Assembly (NCBI RefSeq): GCF_000471905.2
Contig: NW_006498220.1
Span: 915,410 to 979,409, forward strand
DNA from: Amborella trichopoda
Lineage: Eukaryota > Streptophyta > Magnoliopsida > Amborellales > Amborellaceae
Reading direction: 5' to 3'
Length of the DNA stretch: 64,000 nucleotides
Shown: positions 1-12,339 of the stretch, piece after piece
How positions within the stretch are numbered: position 1 is the stretch's first letter
How the letters are laid out: the number at the start of each line of letters is the position of its first letter
The notes under the pieces: model-generated
What the model was told of the DNA's origin: nothing
Databases searched by the model: none
What the model saw: only the letters and a program-made list of their open reading frames with translations
Translations under genes and position numbers: made by a program

Positions 1-1319
1 AGTCTGGAAAGATACTCTTTAGCATTATCAAAATGTAAAAACACACATTATTATTGAATTGAATTTGGTTCTCCTTGTGAAACAATTTAAAAATGAAGAT
101 CGCAGATCTATCTTATTAAATATCATCATGTCAGTCATGAATAATCATCCATGAAAGTTACAAAATATCTAATTGCCAAACAAACTTTGTAATCTAGCAG
201 GAGCTTAGATTTAGAAAGAACAATTGTAAATAGAGCAGGTTTCCATTTATCAATTATAGGATGAAATAACACCCTATGATACTTGCCGAGCTGACAAGCC
301 TCACGATATAAAAGTAGACACGGGCTTTAAAGAAGGGACTAACAGCTTCAAGTTATTGAGCAAAGGATGGCCTAGCTCACAATGCTATAAGAAGGGAGAC
401 ACGGCAGAGTGAAGGGCAATATCAAATCAGGTTATGGTCCAAATAGTATGGGCCACCTAACTCTTACTTGCCACCAATTGTCCTCCTCGTCCTTAGATCC
501 TGATAGACACAAAAAGAAGGATAAATTTACGGTGCAGTGAAGAGATTTGGTTGGTTTACTTGCAGACAACGAACTAAAATGAAACTTTGGAACATAATTG
601 TAGAGGACAGAAAAAAGGAAGAAGTAGGTATAAGCCGCATAACTGTATCTTGTCTAGACACACTAAATTGTTATCCATCTGCCAAAGTAATAAAGGAATT
701 AGTTAATATACTTATCTACAAAAACAGAGGACACACCAATCATGTGGTCAGAAGCTCTTGATTCAATAATCAAAGGAGTAGGTTTTTGAGATGCAAGAAC
801 AACACAAGTGCCTAAGTTAGCAAGGGTGGCAGTGGAAGTGGAATGGTGCACAGTAGGCTGCTATAGTTGTTTAACAACTTATTATATTCTTCGCTCGAAA
901 GAATACAGAGTCACCAACAAAATTTGACTATTGTTGATGATCACTAGGTCTAGATAAACATCATCACCCTCAGATGTGTAATAATCTGATTTGCCCAAGC
1001 AGGATTACCATCTTATCTCAACACTTATCGACCATATTTGTATGCCCACACGGCGCACACTTTTGAGTTCCATGACCCCTGCCTCCATCAACATCTACCA
1101 CAGCCTCTTCCCAAGTCATGACCAAGTTCGAAACCTCTGCCTCCTTCACCTCTCCCCATAAATGTATTCAATGTTGATCCATCACTAACACTAGAGTTAG
1201 AAGAAGCTGAGGAGACACAAATATATTGACAAATTGAATGCGCGCATGCACATTATTAAGGGGTGTAGCTCACTGCTTGCGAAAATATTTCCACAAATAG
1301 AATGGTACTCAGGATTAAG
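1..1319. other. No recognisable feature
   Basis: AT-rich sequence with no convincing reading frame, splice-bounded exon or transposon domain. It may be intergenic, or intron of the phosphatase gene if that gene starts upstream of the window. Confidence 0.4.
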
Positions 1320-1650
1320 ATTCCACATAGTTCGAAAATTTGGCCATGGTGGCTGGGGTGGGCCACCTGGGTGCCATGCGTCTAGGCACCTTGTGACAAG
1401 GACACCAAGGAAGGAAAACTACCCTCGATTGAGGGAATTTTTGAGATTTTTTCTGCCCTGAAATGGGGGGAAAGGGGTTTGCGGGGACATTCTAGTCCCC
1501 CAAAACCCCTCTTGTGCATGGTAGAGAGAAATTCTCAAAAATTTGGGATTTGAGATTTTATGCAAGATCGAAATGTTTTGAACTTTTTCACTTTCTTCCG
1601 AAAACAAAAGGAATACTTCGAGATAGTTTTTGGAGCTTGGAGTGGTCTCA
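1320..1650 (+). repeat. Dispersed repeat with a G/C-homopolymer core, copy 1
   Basis: A GC-richer block with runs of G and C, 'ctaggcacctt' and a 'gaaatggggggaaagg' core. The reverse complement of 12340-12625 has the same order of landmarks: a CTAGG-type motif, a 'ccctcg' block, a G-run and a 'ggcattctaacccccc' segment. Shorter relatives with 'cctaggcagcc' occur near 2038 and 5268. I infer a degenerate non-autonomous transposon family. No terminal repeats or target duplication could be fixed. Confidence 0.4.
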
Positions 1651-2095
1651 TATGAGGACTTTTGGCGGCCACATATCGCTGGTTTGTGCCAATATGAGTT
1701 TCATTTTGAAAAGTCTAGTGCATTACAATATTTTAGTTGAGTTTTATATTTTCGAGTATAATGTATTATGATGTGAATAATTTGATATTCTTTTTCTTTT
1801 TTTTGTCTTTTATGATATTTTTGCATGTTTGTAGTTGAAAGCTTGAAATGTTTTATGAATATTTTGCGGTTTGGACCTATATCAAATTTGTCTTGAAGAG
1901 CTTAGTGCAATACAAAAATTGAATTAGGATTTGACCTTTTTCTTTTTTTGTATAATGGATGATGTTTTGTTGTTTTTTGCTTTTCTTTTTTGATATTTTT
2001 TCATTTTGTCCACCCCCCGCACAAGAGAGTCCTTATTCCTAGGCAGCCCGGCCCGCAAACCGCCCTGGCCACCACATCCGACTTTGTGAATATCT

Positions 2096-2868
2096 GACCC
2101 CATAAAAAATTGGCAACATTGCAATCTTCATGCTGCTTCCTCTGTAATTCCAGATCATCGGATATAAGCTGATATAGATTTCTCTAAGGGCACTATAATA
2201 TTTGCTCACACTCTTATTACCATGTTGTAATCGAAACATTTTCTCAAACAGTTCATATACTCAATAGATGTTCTTATTTGATGAAATATGTTGCTTTCAG
2301 TGTGTCTCAAATTTCTTTAGCAAAGTCAAGAGGCATCACATTTGCAAATTACTTGAAGTTCCATACTGCTCTATAATCAAGTCATGATTCTGTAATTATT
2401 TCTCATTTACTCTTCATACCTACTATCATATGCATTAGCTTGTCCACAGTCAAGTATTTCAATTTTCCGTTGGCACTAAGGGATACTTTAATAGATGGAA
2501 ACAACCCTAGGGTTTTTGAGAGAAAATTTTGACGAATAGTCAATGGTTGCCCACAAGCCTCATAACTGGTCCATGATTCCTCTATTAATATCGATCTTTA
2601 AAGAGGAGCCACACGAACATCACCACACCAAACGCAGAACCAATAAGGTTTATGTACACCAAAGCTTGGGAAACAACCCTGGGATTTAGATTGAACAGCA
2701 CTATGAAGGAACCCTAGTTTGTTTTCCTTAATTTAATCATACCCCCCAAGAATCGATCTTAGTGGTTTGGTAAGAACGACACAGGCAATTAAGATGAAAA
2801 CTTTTAGGGTCGAGGAGAAGAGCAAGATGGAAGAAATGATGAAGAGCAAGAGCAAAGAAAGGATCAAT
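2096..2868 (-). pseudogene. Ty1/copia gag remnant (antisense)
   Basis: On the minus strand a short open segment (2239-2039) reads FRLQHGNKSVSKYYSALREI, matching the conserved 'LRQGxxSVSEYYxxLRxxW' core of plant copia gag. Further upstream on the same strand are 'LDFAKEI' and 'DTLKATY', which match the 'AKEIWDTLKETY' part of the same protein, and 'KLKYLTVDKLM'. Frame breaks and stops separate these pieces, so this is a relic. It sits directly inside a primer-binding-site-like sequence and an LTR, as expected for the 5' end of an element pointing left. The carboxyl end of gag runs into unrelated sequence near 2095. Confidence 0.65.
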
Positions 2869-2880
2869 GCTCTAATAACA
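2869..2880 (-). other. Primer-binding site, degenerate (initiator tRNA-Met type)
   Basis: Read on the minus strand this is TGTTATTAGAGC, two mismatches from TGGTATCAGAGC, the site complementary to initiator tRNA-Met that primes many plant LTR retrotransposons. It directly abuts the LTR that starts at 2881. Confidence 0.6.
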
Positions 2881-3091
2881 TGTCAAAGAAGAGAGAGAGA
2901 GAGAGAGAGATTAGCTCTCACGCACCTCTCAAATCTCCTTTATGTTAAGGAAATTACAAAAAAGCAATATTGCCCATGCAAACTGGAAATAGGACATATA
3001 GATCCTTGTAACTTAAATGAACGAGAAATAGAGATAACAAAGGACTTTTAAACAAACTGTTTATATAGAACGTCAACAAGAATGTTTGACA
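2881..3091 (-). repeat. Copia 5' LTR, 211 bp
   Basis: The segment begins TGTCAAA and ends TTTGACA, a perfect 7-bp terminal inverted repeat of the TG...CA class. It abuts the primer-binding site and antisense gag, so I assign it as the 5' LTR of a minus-strand copia element. It contains a short GA run (about 2889-2910). No partner LTR was found to the left, so the element is truncated. Confidence 0.6.
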
Positions 3092-4226
3092 TGAGTTTGT
3101 GTGGGACACTCTGAAAGGCATCGAGTTGCTGTAGATCTCTTTGCCTCTAATATAGATGGTTTACACTATCTTCTTTATACATTGGAAAATAAATTTCACG
3201 TGATACAAAATGAAAATTAATTATGAGTGACACATATATGTTTTTATTGTATCTACATCTCATGAAGAAGGAATTGGAAAACCTGAAAGTTCCCAAGCTG
3301 TTCTGCTGAAGATGGTTTCTGCCCATAATAAAAAAGTTTGTGGATTTTGCAGTAGTCCATGGGAAGAAATTTCATATTTAAGTTATGCAGGTCAATTGTG
3401 TACATATTTAACATCTACATCATGTGATGGATTGGTAAACTTTTAGGAAATCCCTAGGCATTGTGTTGAATTTGTTGATTAGCTGTTGAGTGCTATTCTC
3501 AATTTGCAATTGGAACCTTAGACCACATGGAAATGAATTCTTGAGAAATGAAGAAAATGTAGAAGTCATATATATGGTGAGACAGGCATTGATGGCTGTT
3601 CTTTTATGATGCCTTCAGTTATAATTGAGTTTTTAAATACTGGTGGATAAATAATCCTGTCACGTTTGTAGCATGAGTCAAGAAAACTCACTTATGGTCG
3701 TTTGACCATAAGTAAGAAATTTCATGTTGGTAAAGGTAGTCCTTGTGGATGAGGATGGTAGAATCCTTAGTCTTCACGCATTTCTTATGTGCAAGCAGGA
3801 AAGATAGACACGACATGGAATGGCCATATAAGGGTAGAAAAATCAATTCAAGGTAGGAAAATATGGAAAATGAGATGCCCCAAGAACTTGGAAAAGAGGT
3901 AGAATTTGGAGGTTTCTAATTTATATCTCATGGTTAACTCAGGAACATGGTGTGGTATGTTCTAGGAGGGTAAGCATGAGTTTGCAGTGCGAATTTGTGG
4001 TGTTGAGTATACAACTAGACATTTCAATGACACAACCAGGGTGAGTGGAAGAGGGGCCCAAGATTTTGTGATTACTTTTGTTGATGTTAGAAGTTGTGAT
4101 GCCATAAATATTAGAGGAAATTGTATAATTGCTCCACTCATTGTTTGGTTATGTTGTCCCATCTAAGTTAGAATTCAATCGCCAACATGGTGGGTTTAAG
4201 AGGTGGTTGGTCTTACATGTTATTTC
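3092..4226. other. Unassigned sequence between two copia remnants
   Basis: Probably includes degraded 5' parts of the plus-strand copia element that ends at 4886, but I could not identify integrase or reverse transcriptase motifs here. No host exon was recognised. Confidence 0.3.
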
Positions 4227-4545
4227 ATTGGAAAGAGACTAAAATCAAAAGGCAGCTAGTTGTAGCGAGTTCAAGTGCAGAAGCTGAGTATAGATCCATG
4301 GTTCATGTTGCGCGTGCATAACTTTGGCTAAATATCCTTTTACGAAAACTTGGGTTTTATTTGAAGGGTCAATGTCCTTGTATTGTGATAACGAAGCAGC
4401 AATCAGTATAGCTCATTCTTCAGTTCAGTATAATGGAATTAAGCATATAGAAGTAGATCGACATTTTATTCAAGAAAGGGTTGCTGCCAAGGAAATTTGT
4501 CTTCCGTATGGCAGACATTCTTACCAAGGATGTTGGGAAACATAG
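4227..4545 (+). pseudogene. Ty1/copia RNase H remnant
   Basis: The plus strand encodes the carboxyl-terminal RNase H of a copia polyprotein: 'WKETKIKRQLVVASSSAEAEYRSM' territory (note SSAEAEY), then 'LWLNILLRKLGF', then in another frame SLYCDNEAAISIAHSS and 'KHIEVDRHFIQERVAAKEI'. These match the family blocks SSAEAEY, LYCDNxAAI and KHIEVDxHFI in order. One in-frame stop (near 4320) and one frameshift (near 4370) inactivate it. It is followed by a purine tract and an LTR, the usual order at a copia 3' end. Confidence 0.85.
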
Positions 4546-4607
4546 ACAATAAGTGATCTCAAACAAGCTGACCATGATTGATATCTATACCCCAACTTGA
4601 GGGGGAG

Positions 4608-4886
4608 TGTTGACAATAACTGAGTTTATATTTAAATCCCTTACTTAAGAACAGTTTTGTACTTTAGACTTTTTATTATTAATATAAAAGAACATAAGGG
4701 GGGTGTGGGGGTCAGTAGGACTAAACCGTGACCCTTCGGTCTTCTTCTTCACATGACTTTCTCCCTCTCTTACATATCTCCCTCTCTAACTTCCTCCTTC
4801 TAGATCTTAATATCTCTTATACTTTTTCATCTATTACATATTAGTTAGCTGTATTTTAACTTAGGGTGCAGTGGTACACCACAACA
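4608..4886 (+). repeat. Copia 3' LTR, 279 bp
   Basis: It starts right after a polypurine tract (ttgagggggag) with TGTTG and ends CAACA, a 5-bp inverted terminal pair typical of copia LTRs. It lies about 60 bp after the RNase H remnant in the same orientation. The matching 5' LTR is not visible upstream, so the element is 5'-truncated. Confidence 0.7.
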
Positions 4887-6666
4887 TATCGATCATATAT
4901 TGGTGTGGGCAGGACCTAAACCATTAATATCAGCTGATATAACCTTGAACCCTTCTAAAGGAGCCTATTTAATGTTAGATTTCCTTAGGAAGTTTTTAGC
5001 ATAACCAGGCAGTTTACAGGCTTCAAGAATGGGAGATTGTCATCAATTTTATTGAGATTCCTAGAAGGTATATTTGAACATCAAGTTATGGATGCTCCCT
5101 CAGTTCGATACAAAGGAAATAAGTCTATGTCAAGAGGCTGTTTGTTTTATATCCTATATGTGTCAACCTGAACCATTGGTTGCCAAAGTTGATATTATCT
5201 TACATTGAACCAATTTTGGCCTGTGATGCGATCGGTGTTGAAAAACATGGATTAGGCGTTTAGTTTCCTAGGCAGCCCAAACAGAGAGTAGGGTGGCTTA
5301 GGTCGTCAAGGATGTTGTTGGGAGCTTGGTTGGATACCAAACCCCTATAATTGAACTTACTATTTCAAAGATACAATTCATATATACCATGAGATTGAAA
5401 CTTGAAATATCTATTAAAACTTTAGAAGATTGAAACTTGCATGAAATTCATAAGAAAATATGCATGGATCACTTAATAGTTACATAAACAATCTGTCATT
5501 ACATGCCAATCTGCCAGTCAGTCCATAGTACACAATCCACATCAACCCATGTTGGCTTAAAAATATTGTTTCAAAACAACCTTATTATTTCATAAGTTGT
5601 TTGTTACATTTTGCTAAAGCAAGGATAATGTGTGTTAAATGGAGCTTCTAGTCCCACATTGGAGAGTGAGAAGGAGAATCATGTTTAAATAGAGAAATGC
5701 TCTCTTACTTTGTCTCCATGGAGCAAAGGGGAGAGAAGGCCTGTGTGGAGCATGCAAAAGTAATGCACTTGCGCATGTGAGTGTGAGTGAGGGCATTCGT
5801 GCAAAGGCACTTTGCACTAGCTCAAATGTGCCCGTAGCACATGTGGGTGACGTTTGTGCTTCAATTTATTTTTGAACTCTGCTCTACCTGGCTAATTTTG
5901 AATTTGACTGTGATCCTATGGGCTCAGTGAGGCATGCACTGTGGTTTGTTTGGACTACATTGCGGTTTCTCAGGACCATGATGTGGACCCCGCAACAAGA
6001 GTACAAACTATTTTCGAGTTCACTGCAGTCTGATGAATCTAAACTGGTGTGTGACAGAACAAGATCACAATCTGGCCGTTTCTCTTTGGAATTTGATCAC
6101 CTCTCTCTCTCTCTCTCCACACATCCTTTCTTGATGATCACAACTGTCCTTGTTCTGATGATTGGGCTAAAGTGATTTCAGTTGTGTCAACTCCACAAGC
6201 CACAGTGACATTTCCTCTGCTGGCATATGTTTACTACCTGGCATTTTGAAGTTTATCGCAGTCCTCCCTTGGTCTCCTATAAATGCCTCTTTAAAAAGTT
6301 CAACTGGAGCAAATTTTTCGTTTTTTTCTGTTATATTCCCTCTATGATTCCAGACCTTGGCCTGGCAGTTTTTCCATTCTTTCTACTGAAAACAAGCCAT
6401 AAATTGGGGTTTTCTTAGCTTTTTTTGATGGGATTTGTTCCAAATCCAAGCTTATTCGAAACCGTACTGATCTAAAGCAAATTACAAGATTTGAGGAGTC
6501 CCTAAAGTGTGGAACTTAGGAACTTGATGATGCTTCACCAAGCTAGATATGACCTGGGAGAATGCTCGCTTGAACCCAGTCCAGTTGTGTGTTGGTTTTC
6601 TCACCGAGGCAGAGTTGTTCAATACTTAAAGAAATTGAATTTATCTTGTGCCTCCAAGTCCAAGCT
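4887..6666. other. Unassigned; contains a TAGTCCCACATTGG repeat
   Basis: No gene recognised. Near 5570-5830 is a repeat containing 'tagtcccacattgg' followed by short GTGC-rich runs. A related copy lies in reverse orientation at 22560-22900 ('caatgtgggacta'). A 'cctaggcagcc' motif at 5268 links to the family at 1320 and 12340. Both are probably transposon fragments. Confidence 0.35.
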
Positions 6667-6804
6667 GTAAGTTGAGCTCTGGTCTTCTCGTAAGTTAAAT
6701 TCTGGTCTTCTTATAAGTTGAGCTTCGGTCTTCTTATAAGTTGAGGTCTAGTCTTCTTGCAAGTTGAGCTCTGGGCTTCTTATAAGTTGAGCTCCAGTCC
6801 TCTT
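6667..6804 (+). repeat. Minisatellite, six units of about 23 bp
   Basis: Six consecutive variants of a unit resembling TAAGTTGAGCTCTGGTCTTC, mean period 23 bp, each diverged by a few bases. Confidence 0.8.
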
Positions 6805-7585
6805 ACTTGAATGAGAGCTTGGTTTGGTTGAGACTCTCCTGGTTTTGTTTCAAGAGGATTCTGAAATCTGTTAAACTATCGTCATCATTTACTCAAAGCT
6901 CAAAACTCAAAAGAGGATTCTGAAAGCTGTTACAGAAGTCAAAACTCAAAAGACTAAAAAAGCGACAAAACTTGGATAAGAAAGCAAATCTCATTTACTC
7001 AAGTTTTGAATTAATTTTCGTACTCATCGTCATCGCCACACCACCAGCAATAGGAACACCACCATCTCCATCTCTAGGATCACCATCAGTTGCATCTGAA
7101 TTTGATGATGATGATGATGACATCATTATCAGAGTTATCCCCGTCCTCAACTTATCACTCTTCTCTGAGTCAGCCTCCTCATCCTTCTCCCATAATCGTC
7201 CTCTTGCTTCTAGATTGAGATCTAGTTGTGGTCATAGGGCTCAATGAGGTTCTAGGAGCATCACGAACGTGGCTTCAACTCAAGCTTTCTTGGGGAATAC
7301 TGCATGATCTCCAACATTGGCCAACTGGCATATGAAATTGTCCATATGTCTCACATAAATGCAGTCGATTTGATTACTCTCGTTGACTTCTGATTTTATC
7401 GAATGGAAACGAGATCATTAAGCCTCTTTTGCTCGAGCTTGCTTCTCTTCTTTATATGTTTCTGTTGGGTAATGCATGAATGCATGATTAGAACTTAGAA
7501 AAATATAATACAAGTTAGGGGTAATAGGAGACTAGAACAAATATACAATGAGTCAGACTAGTTAAGAAATTTCATATCAAATGTG
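6805..7585. other. No recognisable feature
   Basis: Contains a short Asp-codon run (GATGAT repeat near 7104-7119) inside a small frame at 6972-7247. There is no domain, no splice context and no family match, so I do not call a gene. Confidence 0.35.
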
Positions 7586-8163
7586 CTAAACAAGGTTTTA
7601 AAAATGCCGATCTGTATGAAAATCGCCCGATCCGGATCGAGAACTGATGGAACTGTGCCGATTCCCTAAAAATATAAGGAGAACTAGCCGGTTCCCTAAA
7701 AATATCAGGAGAACTAGCCGGTTCCATCAATGAACTGGGGTTCCCACCTCTTTAAATGTTTTAATTCTTTTTAATAAAACAATTTTGAAATTTTTTTATT
7801 AAAAAGATGAGTGATAAATAGTGCAATCCTCTCATTTAAATTTTGTTTTTCATTGCTTTTTTTCTTTGTACCTTTATAATTAAAAACTTCATCTAAGGAA
7901 GAGAGGGCTCACTGCCGCCCCATCCATTAGAGGCGTTGGCGGCCATCTCAGCCATCTACCTTCATGGCCCTTTTTATAGAGCCTTATCTCCTATTATCTT
8001 TACTTTTTCCCCGATGTTAGACTTTCTTTCCTTTTTTCCCTTATGTGAGCAAAGAAAGTCCCACCTCATACTATTAAAAAATTTCCTGTAGCAAGAGAAA
8101 GGGAGAGAGCTGTTTCCTTTGAGTGTGCAAGAGTACTTTTTTTTAGAGATAGAGTCAATGATG

Positions 8164-8166
<3 letters not shown>

Positions 8167-8212
<46 letters not shown>
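8167..8212. repeat. (GA)n microsatellite
   Basis: About 23 uninterrupted GA repeats next to an assembly gap. A second GA run of 20 bases sits on the other side of the gap (8388-8407). Confidence 0.95.
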
Positions 8213-8213
<1 letters not shown>

Positions 8214-8367
8214 GTCGTTAGTTAGTGGTCGTGTCGTGGTGGAGGAGTAGTAGTAGTTAAGTTTTGTAGGTTGGTTAGGTAGAAACGTAGTACGACAACA
8301 ACAATCGCCGTCGACGGGCAGTGGACAACGAACGAACTAAAACTTAACTAAACTTAAGTTAGTATTT
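8213..8367. other. Error-rich duplicate of 8408-8560 (assembly artefact)
   Basis: After the GA run this stretch reads as a noisy version of the sequence that follows the second GA run. Shared landmarks in order are 'gacg..gttagtt', 'ggtggaggag', a 'gaaa..gt..gacaacaa' segment and 'aaaactta'. Homopolymers are shortened and single bases inserted throughout. The pattern fits an unpolished long-read end left beside the gap rather than biology. Confidence 0.65.
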
Positions 8368-8387
8368 NNNNNNNNNNNNNNNNNNNN
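8368..8387. other. Assembly gap (20 N)
   Basis: Twenty N between two GA repeats. The flanks overlap in sequence, so the true gap size may be negative. Confidence 0.99.
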
Positions 8388-9545
8388 GAGAGAGAGAGAG
8401 AGAGAGACGCGTTAGTTTATGGGCTTGCTGGTGGAGGAGAGTATGAAATTTTTTGAGGTGTTTGGGTGAAAACAGTGACAACACAATGCCTCAGGGGCAT
8501 GGCAACAGCAAAAATTCAAAACTTATTAGGATTTTCTTAGCTACCACACCAACCCCTTAATATTCTTTAAGAATAATTTTTCTCTCTCTAACCCTGCACA
8601 CGTGCAATATCTTTTATTTATTGAGGCCTTCTTGCAATATGTTCCTATCCCAATATCTCTTCAAATTGACACTTTTATTGTTATCCCCACATACGTATAT
8701 TAATATTAGCAGAATATATATTTAAGTTAACTTGGGTTTTTCTTAGTAACTCTTTAAAAAATAAAGAACAATCCCATCCAAAATCTCTTCACAGTGACAT
8801 ACGTTCGGGGCTACTTTTTTTTTTCTTCCTTCGTTATTGTTTGGTAAGAATTCTATGCTATACCCACTCAATAACCCGAAAACCAAGCCCAAAAAACCCA
8901 AAGGAATTGAATACTGAGGAACCACACCAACCCTAGATAGTAGATGCCGTGAAGAAAGAATATCAAATACCCACTATTTATCTCTTTTTAATTTTAAAAT
9001 ATTCTAGGGAAGATTAAACAAAAAACCCTCCCTTTGGCATTATTTGTTTTTAAATAGAAACGAGGACGTGTTTTTACTTGAAGACAAAAAATTAGAAATA
9101 AAAAAAAAAAATTCTATGAAACCTTATGAGCACTCTATAAGGATATTTAATAAAATAAATTTGTAATTGGAAAAATTCGAACCTCTTATTTTATAGTAGC
9201 CTAAATATTTTAATTATGAATTTCATAATTAAAAATGTTAAGAAAGTGTCTCATTCAAATCCAATTTTTTAATTCAATAGGAATTTTAGAGTTTGAAAAC
9301 CCTAAGTATCCAATGGTCAGCTTACATCAAATAGGAAAAAATATCGTAGTATTCATGTATTTTTGCAAGATAGTGAAATTCATAATGTACTACCCCTATC
9401 TTTTCAAAACCCAAAAGACATTATTTATAACAATTTTTTAGCAATTTTTAAAATTTGTTTTTAAGACCAAACGATCCCGGTCGATTCACCGATCCGGACT
9501 GGTTTCCAAATGGACGATGCGGGTCATCGTTCCGTTTTTTTAAAT

Positions 9546-10017
9546 ATTGTTGCTAAAGTTGCCCTCGGAACCCTTGGCATGACAGTCAAGTTCAAAATGC
9601 TTATAGCCATGTCTGCAATTGATTGGCGCTTCGCCCTTGCGTGGCCCACTATTATGCTACATTACATAAGAAATAAATAGGGTATATAAGTATATTTGGA
9701 GCTCAAGTTAAAACTAAGTACTCAAGCCACAAATTCTCATTGAAAGTAAGTTTTGTACTTACCTGGATTGATTTTGGTCCTTTGTCTGTGCACTATATCC
9801 ATGCCAATTGATGCCTTTGAATATTTATATTTTTTTATCTTGCACTACACTTGGTCTTTGGACTTTTGTACTAGAGTTGAGTCTCAAGCTGCACAAGTTG
9901 ATTGCATTTGTGAAACAACACTTACTATTTATCTCATGGTCATTATAGAAATAAGTAGGTTTGATAAAATACTTGCTAGCTACAGGGGCCTCTGTAGCTG
10001 TGTATCCAACTTGTCTT
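9546..10017. other. No recognisable feature
   Basis: Nothing identified. It may hold the worn 3' end of the neighbouring hAT element. Confidence 0.3.
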
Positions 10018-11401
10018 CTACAATTTTATGAAAGGGGAGGAAAATTCTTTTGCAATATAGTGAGAGTTCCTCATTATATCTTCCTTGCCGACCTGTATTG
10101 CCCTGTAAATGTGACGACCCATTGGTATTTCCTTCTCACTGTCCACTAGGCACAATATTTTCACCAACAGGTCAAAAGCTTGGAGGGAGTGGGCAACCCC
10201 ATTCCAAATATGAGGTTGATAAACAATGTTAATCACAATTTTTCCCTTTTCATACCTGGGTCACTTGCTTTTTGTCCATTCTTCAAATACAAACATGGCC
10301 CTGAGCTTGTCTTTCTTCTCCTATATAGGCTGCAAAGATATATGAAATAGCAAATCTAGTTCACCTTAAAGCTTACCGAATCCCTCTTTTCTGTGAATCT
10401 CCTCATCATTGCCATGACTTGTGTGGTGTTGTATATAAAAATTGTGATGACTATTGCTTGCTTTAGTGCTATGTGCACCTCTTTCAACTTGCTTGTTGCC
10501 TCAAGCATGAGGTCAATGCAATGCGCTCAGGTTGACGAAAAATGTGTGGCCTCTTTGTCAACAGCAGATTAGCAACCACCCTATTGGCTGTAACTATGTT
10601 AGTAATGACTTGAATCACATGCTTCTGTCAAACCTCGTTTACAAATTGATCTACTAAATAAAAAATGAACTTTGCATGTTGAATCTTATCAGATATGTCA
10701 GACGTTCAAAAGAGTCTCTCCATTGGACAACTACTTCTTGCCTCCTATTGATTCATGTGTCATTCTTGAGACATCATACTTCCCCCACATAAGGGTCTTC
10801 AATTATTTATTTGTGAGCTCCACCTCCTCTTCTTGAATATGGTCTCCTTGAGGTCGTAAGTTGTGGGGGCCTTCAACCCTGGCCTAAAGTACTTCACTGC
10901 TTCCAACATGCTTTGGAAGATCTTTAAGCTAGAGACACTAAATGATATGCCTGCTTAGTACATCGATTAGGCTATGTAGTAACATACCCGACTCCTTATG
11001 TTCTTTCTTAAAATGATTATTTGTAGAATTTATAGGCCCCTTTACTTTTAGCCTCTTTTGCCCAAACCCCCTATGCTCAAAACTAAAGCTCACATGCTCC
11101 TCTACCTCATATATAGCTTCTTCTTCATTCACTCCATTAAAATATATTGATCTTAGGATATCTTCAGACTTTTTCTTCTTATCTTGTTTCTTCTTTTGGG
11201 TTGCCCCCAAATGGGCCACCATCTCTCTCCTAACTTCAAGAGGTATCCCTTGGCACGGGGCTGCATCCCTCTATTGCCGGCTAAATGTTTCTTCAGTGGA
11301 TTTAAACAAGTATTGCAAATCCCATTACAAAATCTGCTTTGCACCTTATTCTTATCATTTTGATTAGGCAACCTTGTGTATTTCCAACCTGGATCAATCA
11401 T
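10018..11401 (-). pseudogene. hAT-superfamily transposase remnant
   Basis: Minus strand. The amino end (11401 leftward) reads DPGWKYTRLPNQNDKNKVQ, then CRFC-like 'SRFCNGICNTCLNPLKKHLAG', matching a BED-type zinc finger ('DPAWKY', two Cys, 'LKKHLAG') of plant hAT transposases. Further on are 'VIQVITNIVTANRVVANLL' and 'TKRPHIF', matching the DUF659 block 'VVQVVTDNxxN...LLxxKRPHLF'. Near 10236-10018 are 'LVKILCLVDSEKEIPMG' and 'HIYRAI', matching 'LVKVLRLVDGxxKPxMG.IYEAM'. Stops and frameshifts interrupt the frame. The catalytic region carboxyl-terminal to this was not found. Confidence 0.75.
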
Positions 11402-12339
11402 GATCTACTCAACAAACAACCCCTAAAACCTGGAAAATGCATAAAATTGCTAAAACCCGTTCTTGACTACATTTACTTAAAGTCTAGAATGCAACAAATC
11501 AAACTCTAGTATTGAACAAAGTAACCAAATCTCAAAAATGTGGCTAAGAAAACGAACGTGAGGTATTGAATATAGTAGCCCAAGTACCCAACCTAGAAAA
11601 TATTAGCAATGTACAAAATGAATACTAGATAAAATCATAAGACAAAAAACCCAATTACTCAAACATTGAAAAAAGCCACCGAACCCAAACCAAATATTAA
11701 GAAATAATATTTGTTAAATTTAAAACTACTGAATGGAGCATCTCAATTATTAGTAATTCTCGAAACTCAAGTATTTAGAGTAGAATGCTATTGATACAAC
11801 TCCATTATTGAATGCAGTGCCTAACCTAGAAAAAATTTAGTAGTTTATAAGATCAGAACTAGAAAACACAAAAAATTTAAAAAGTCACTGAGGCCACACC
11901 AATATTAAATTACTAATCTTAGAAAAGTAGAAACAAGTCTTAGGATGCCTGAGTTTATTGTCATCTCATTAAGATTGGGTAACCCTATTTTATTAAAATG
12001 TTAATAAATTCAAAGCTATAGTTGCTTACGAATAAGGGCCAAAATTGTGAAACAACTTGAAGAAGAAGCACAACAACAAAAATCAATATTCAGAAAAAAA
12101 AAATCAAAACCCAATATAAAAGAAATATCACCAAACCCTAAACCAAAAATTTGAAATACATCAACCTTTGGATACATGATCATTGTTGGCTTGAATCGAT
12201 CTGCTTTGGTTGCTGAAATACCTCATTTGCCTCCTCTTCAAGTCTCACAAACAATTGGATTGTACAGTTTTTTGATTCTGCAAGGTATTGTTAGGTTTGA
12301 ATTTTTGTTCAATTTCACTAAATCGTGTAAAATTTGATT
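11402..12339. other. No recognisable feature
   Basis: AT-rich sequence upstream of the hAT transposase relic, possibly its 5' region. No motif identified. Confidence 0.3.

Larger units (their letters stand above)
7588..9545. mobile_element. Candidate non-autonomous TIR transposon
   Basis: The left end 'aaggttttaaaaatgccgat' followed by 'gatccggatcg' is mirrored on the right by 'gatccggactgg' and then a T-rich 'gttttttt' end. A shorter sequence at 40648-41025 has similar ends (CAGTGTTTTAAAAATTGCTG). I infer an hAT-type element or nested pair. The interior has no transposase motif and includes a GA microsatellite and an assembly gap. The ends are imperfect and no target duplication was established. 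Confidence 0.3.
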
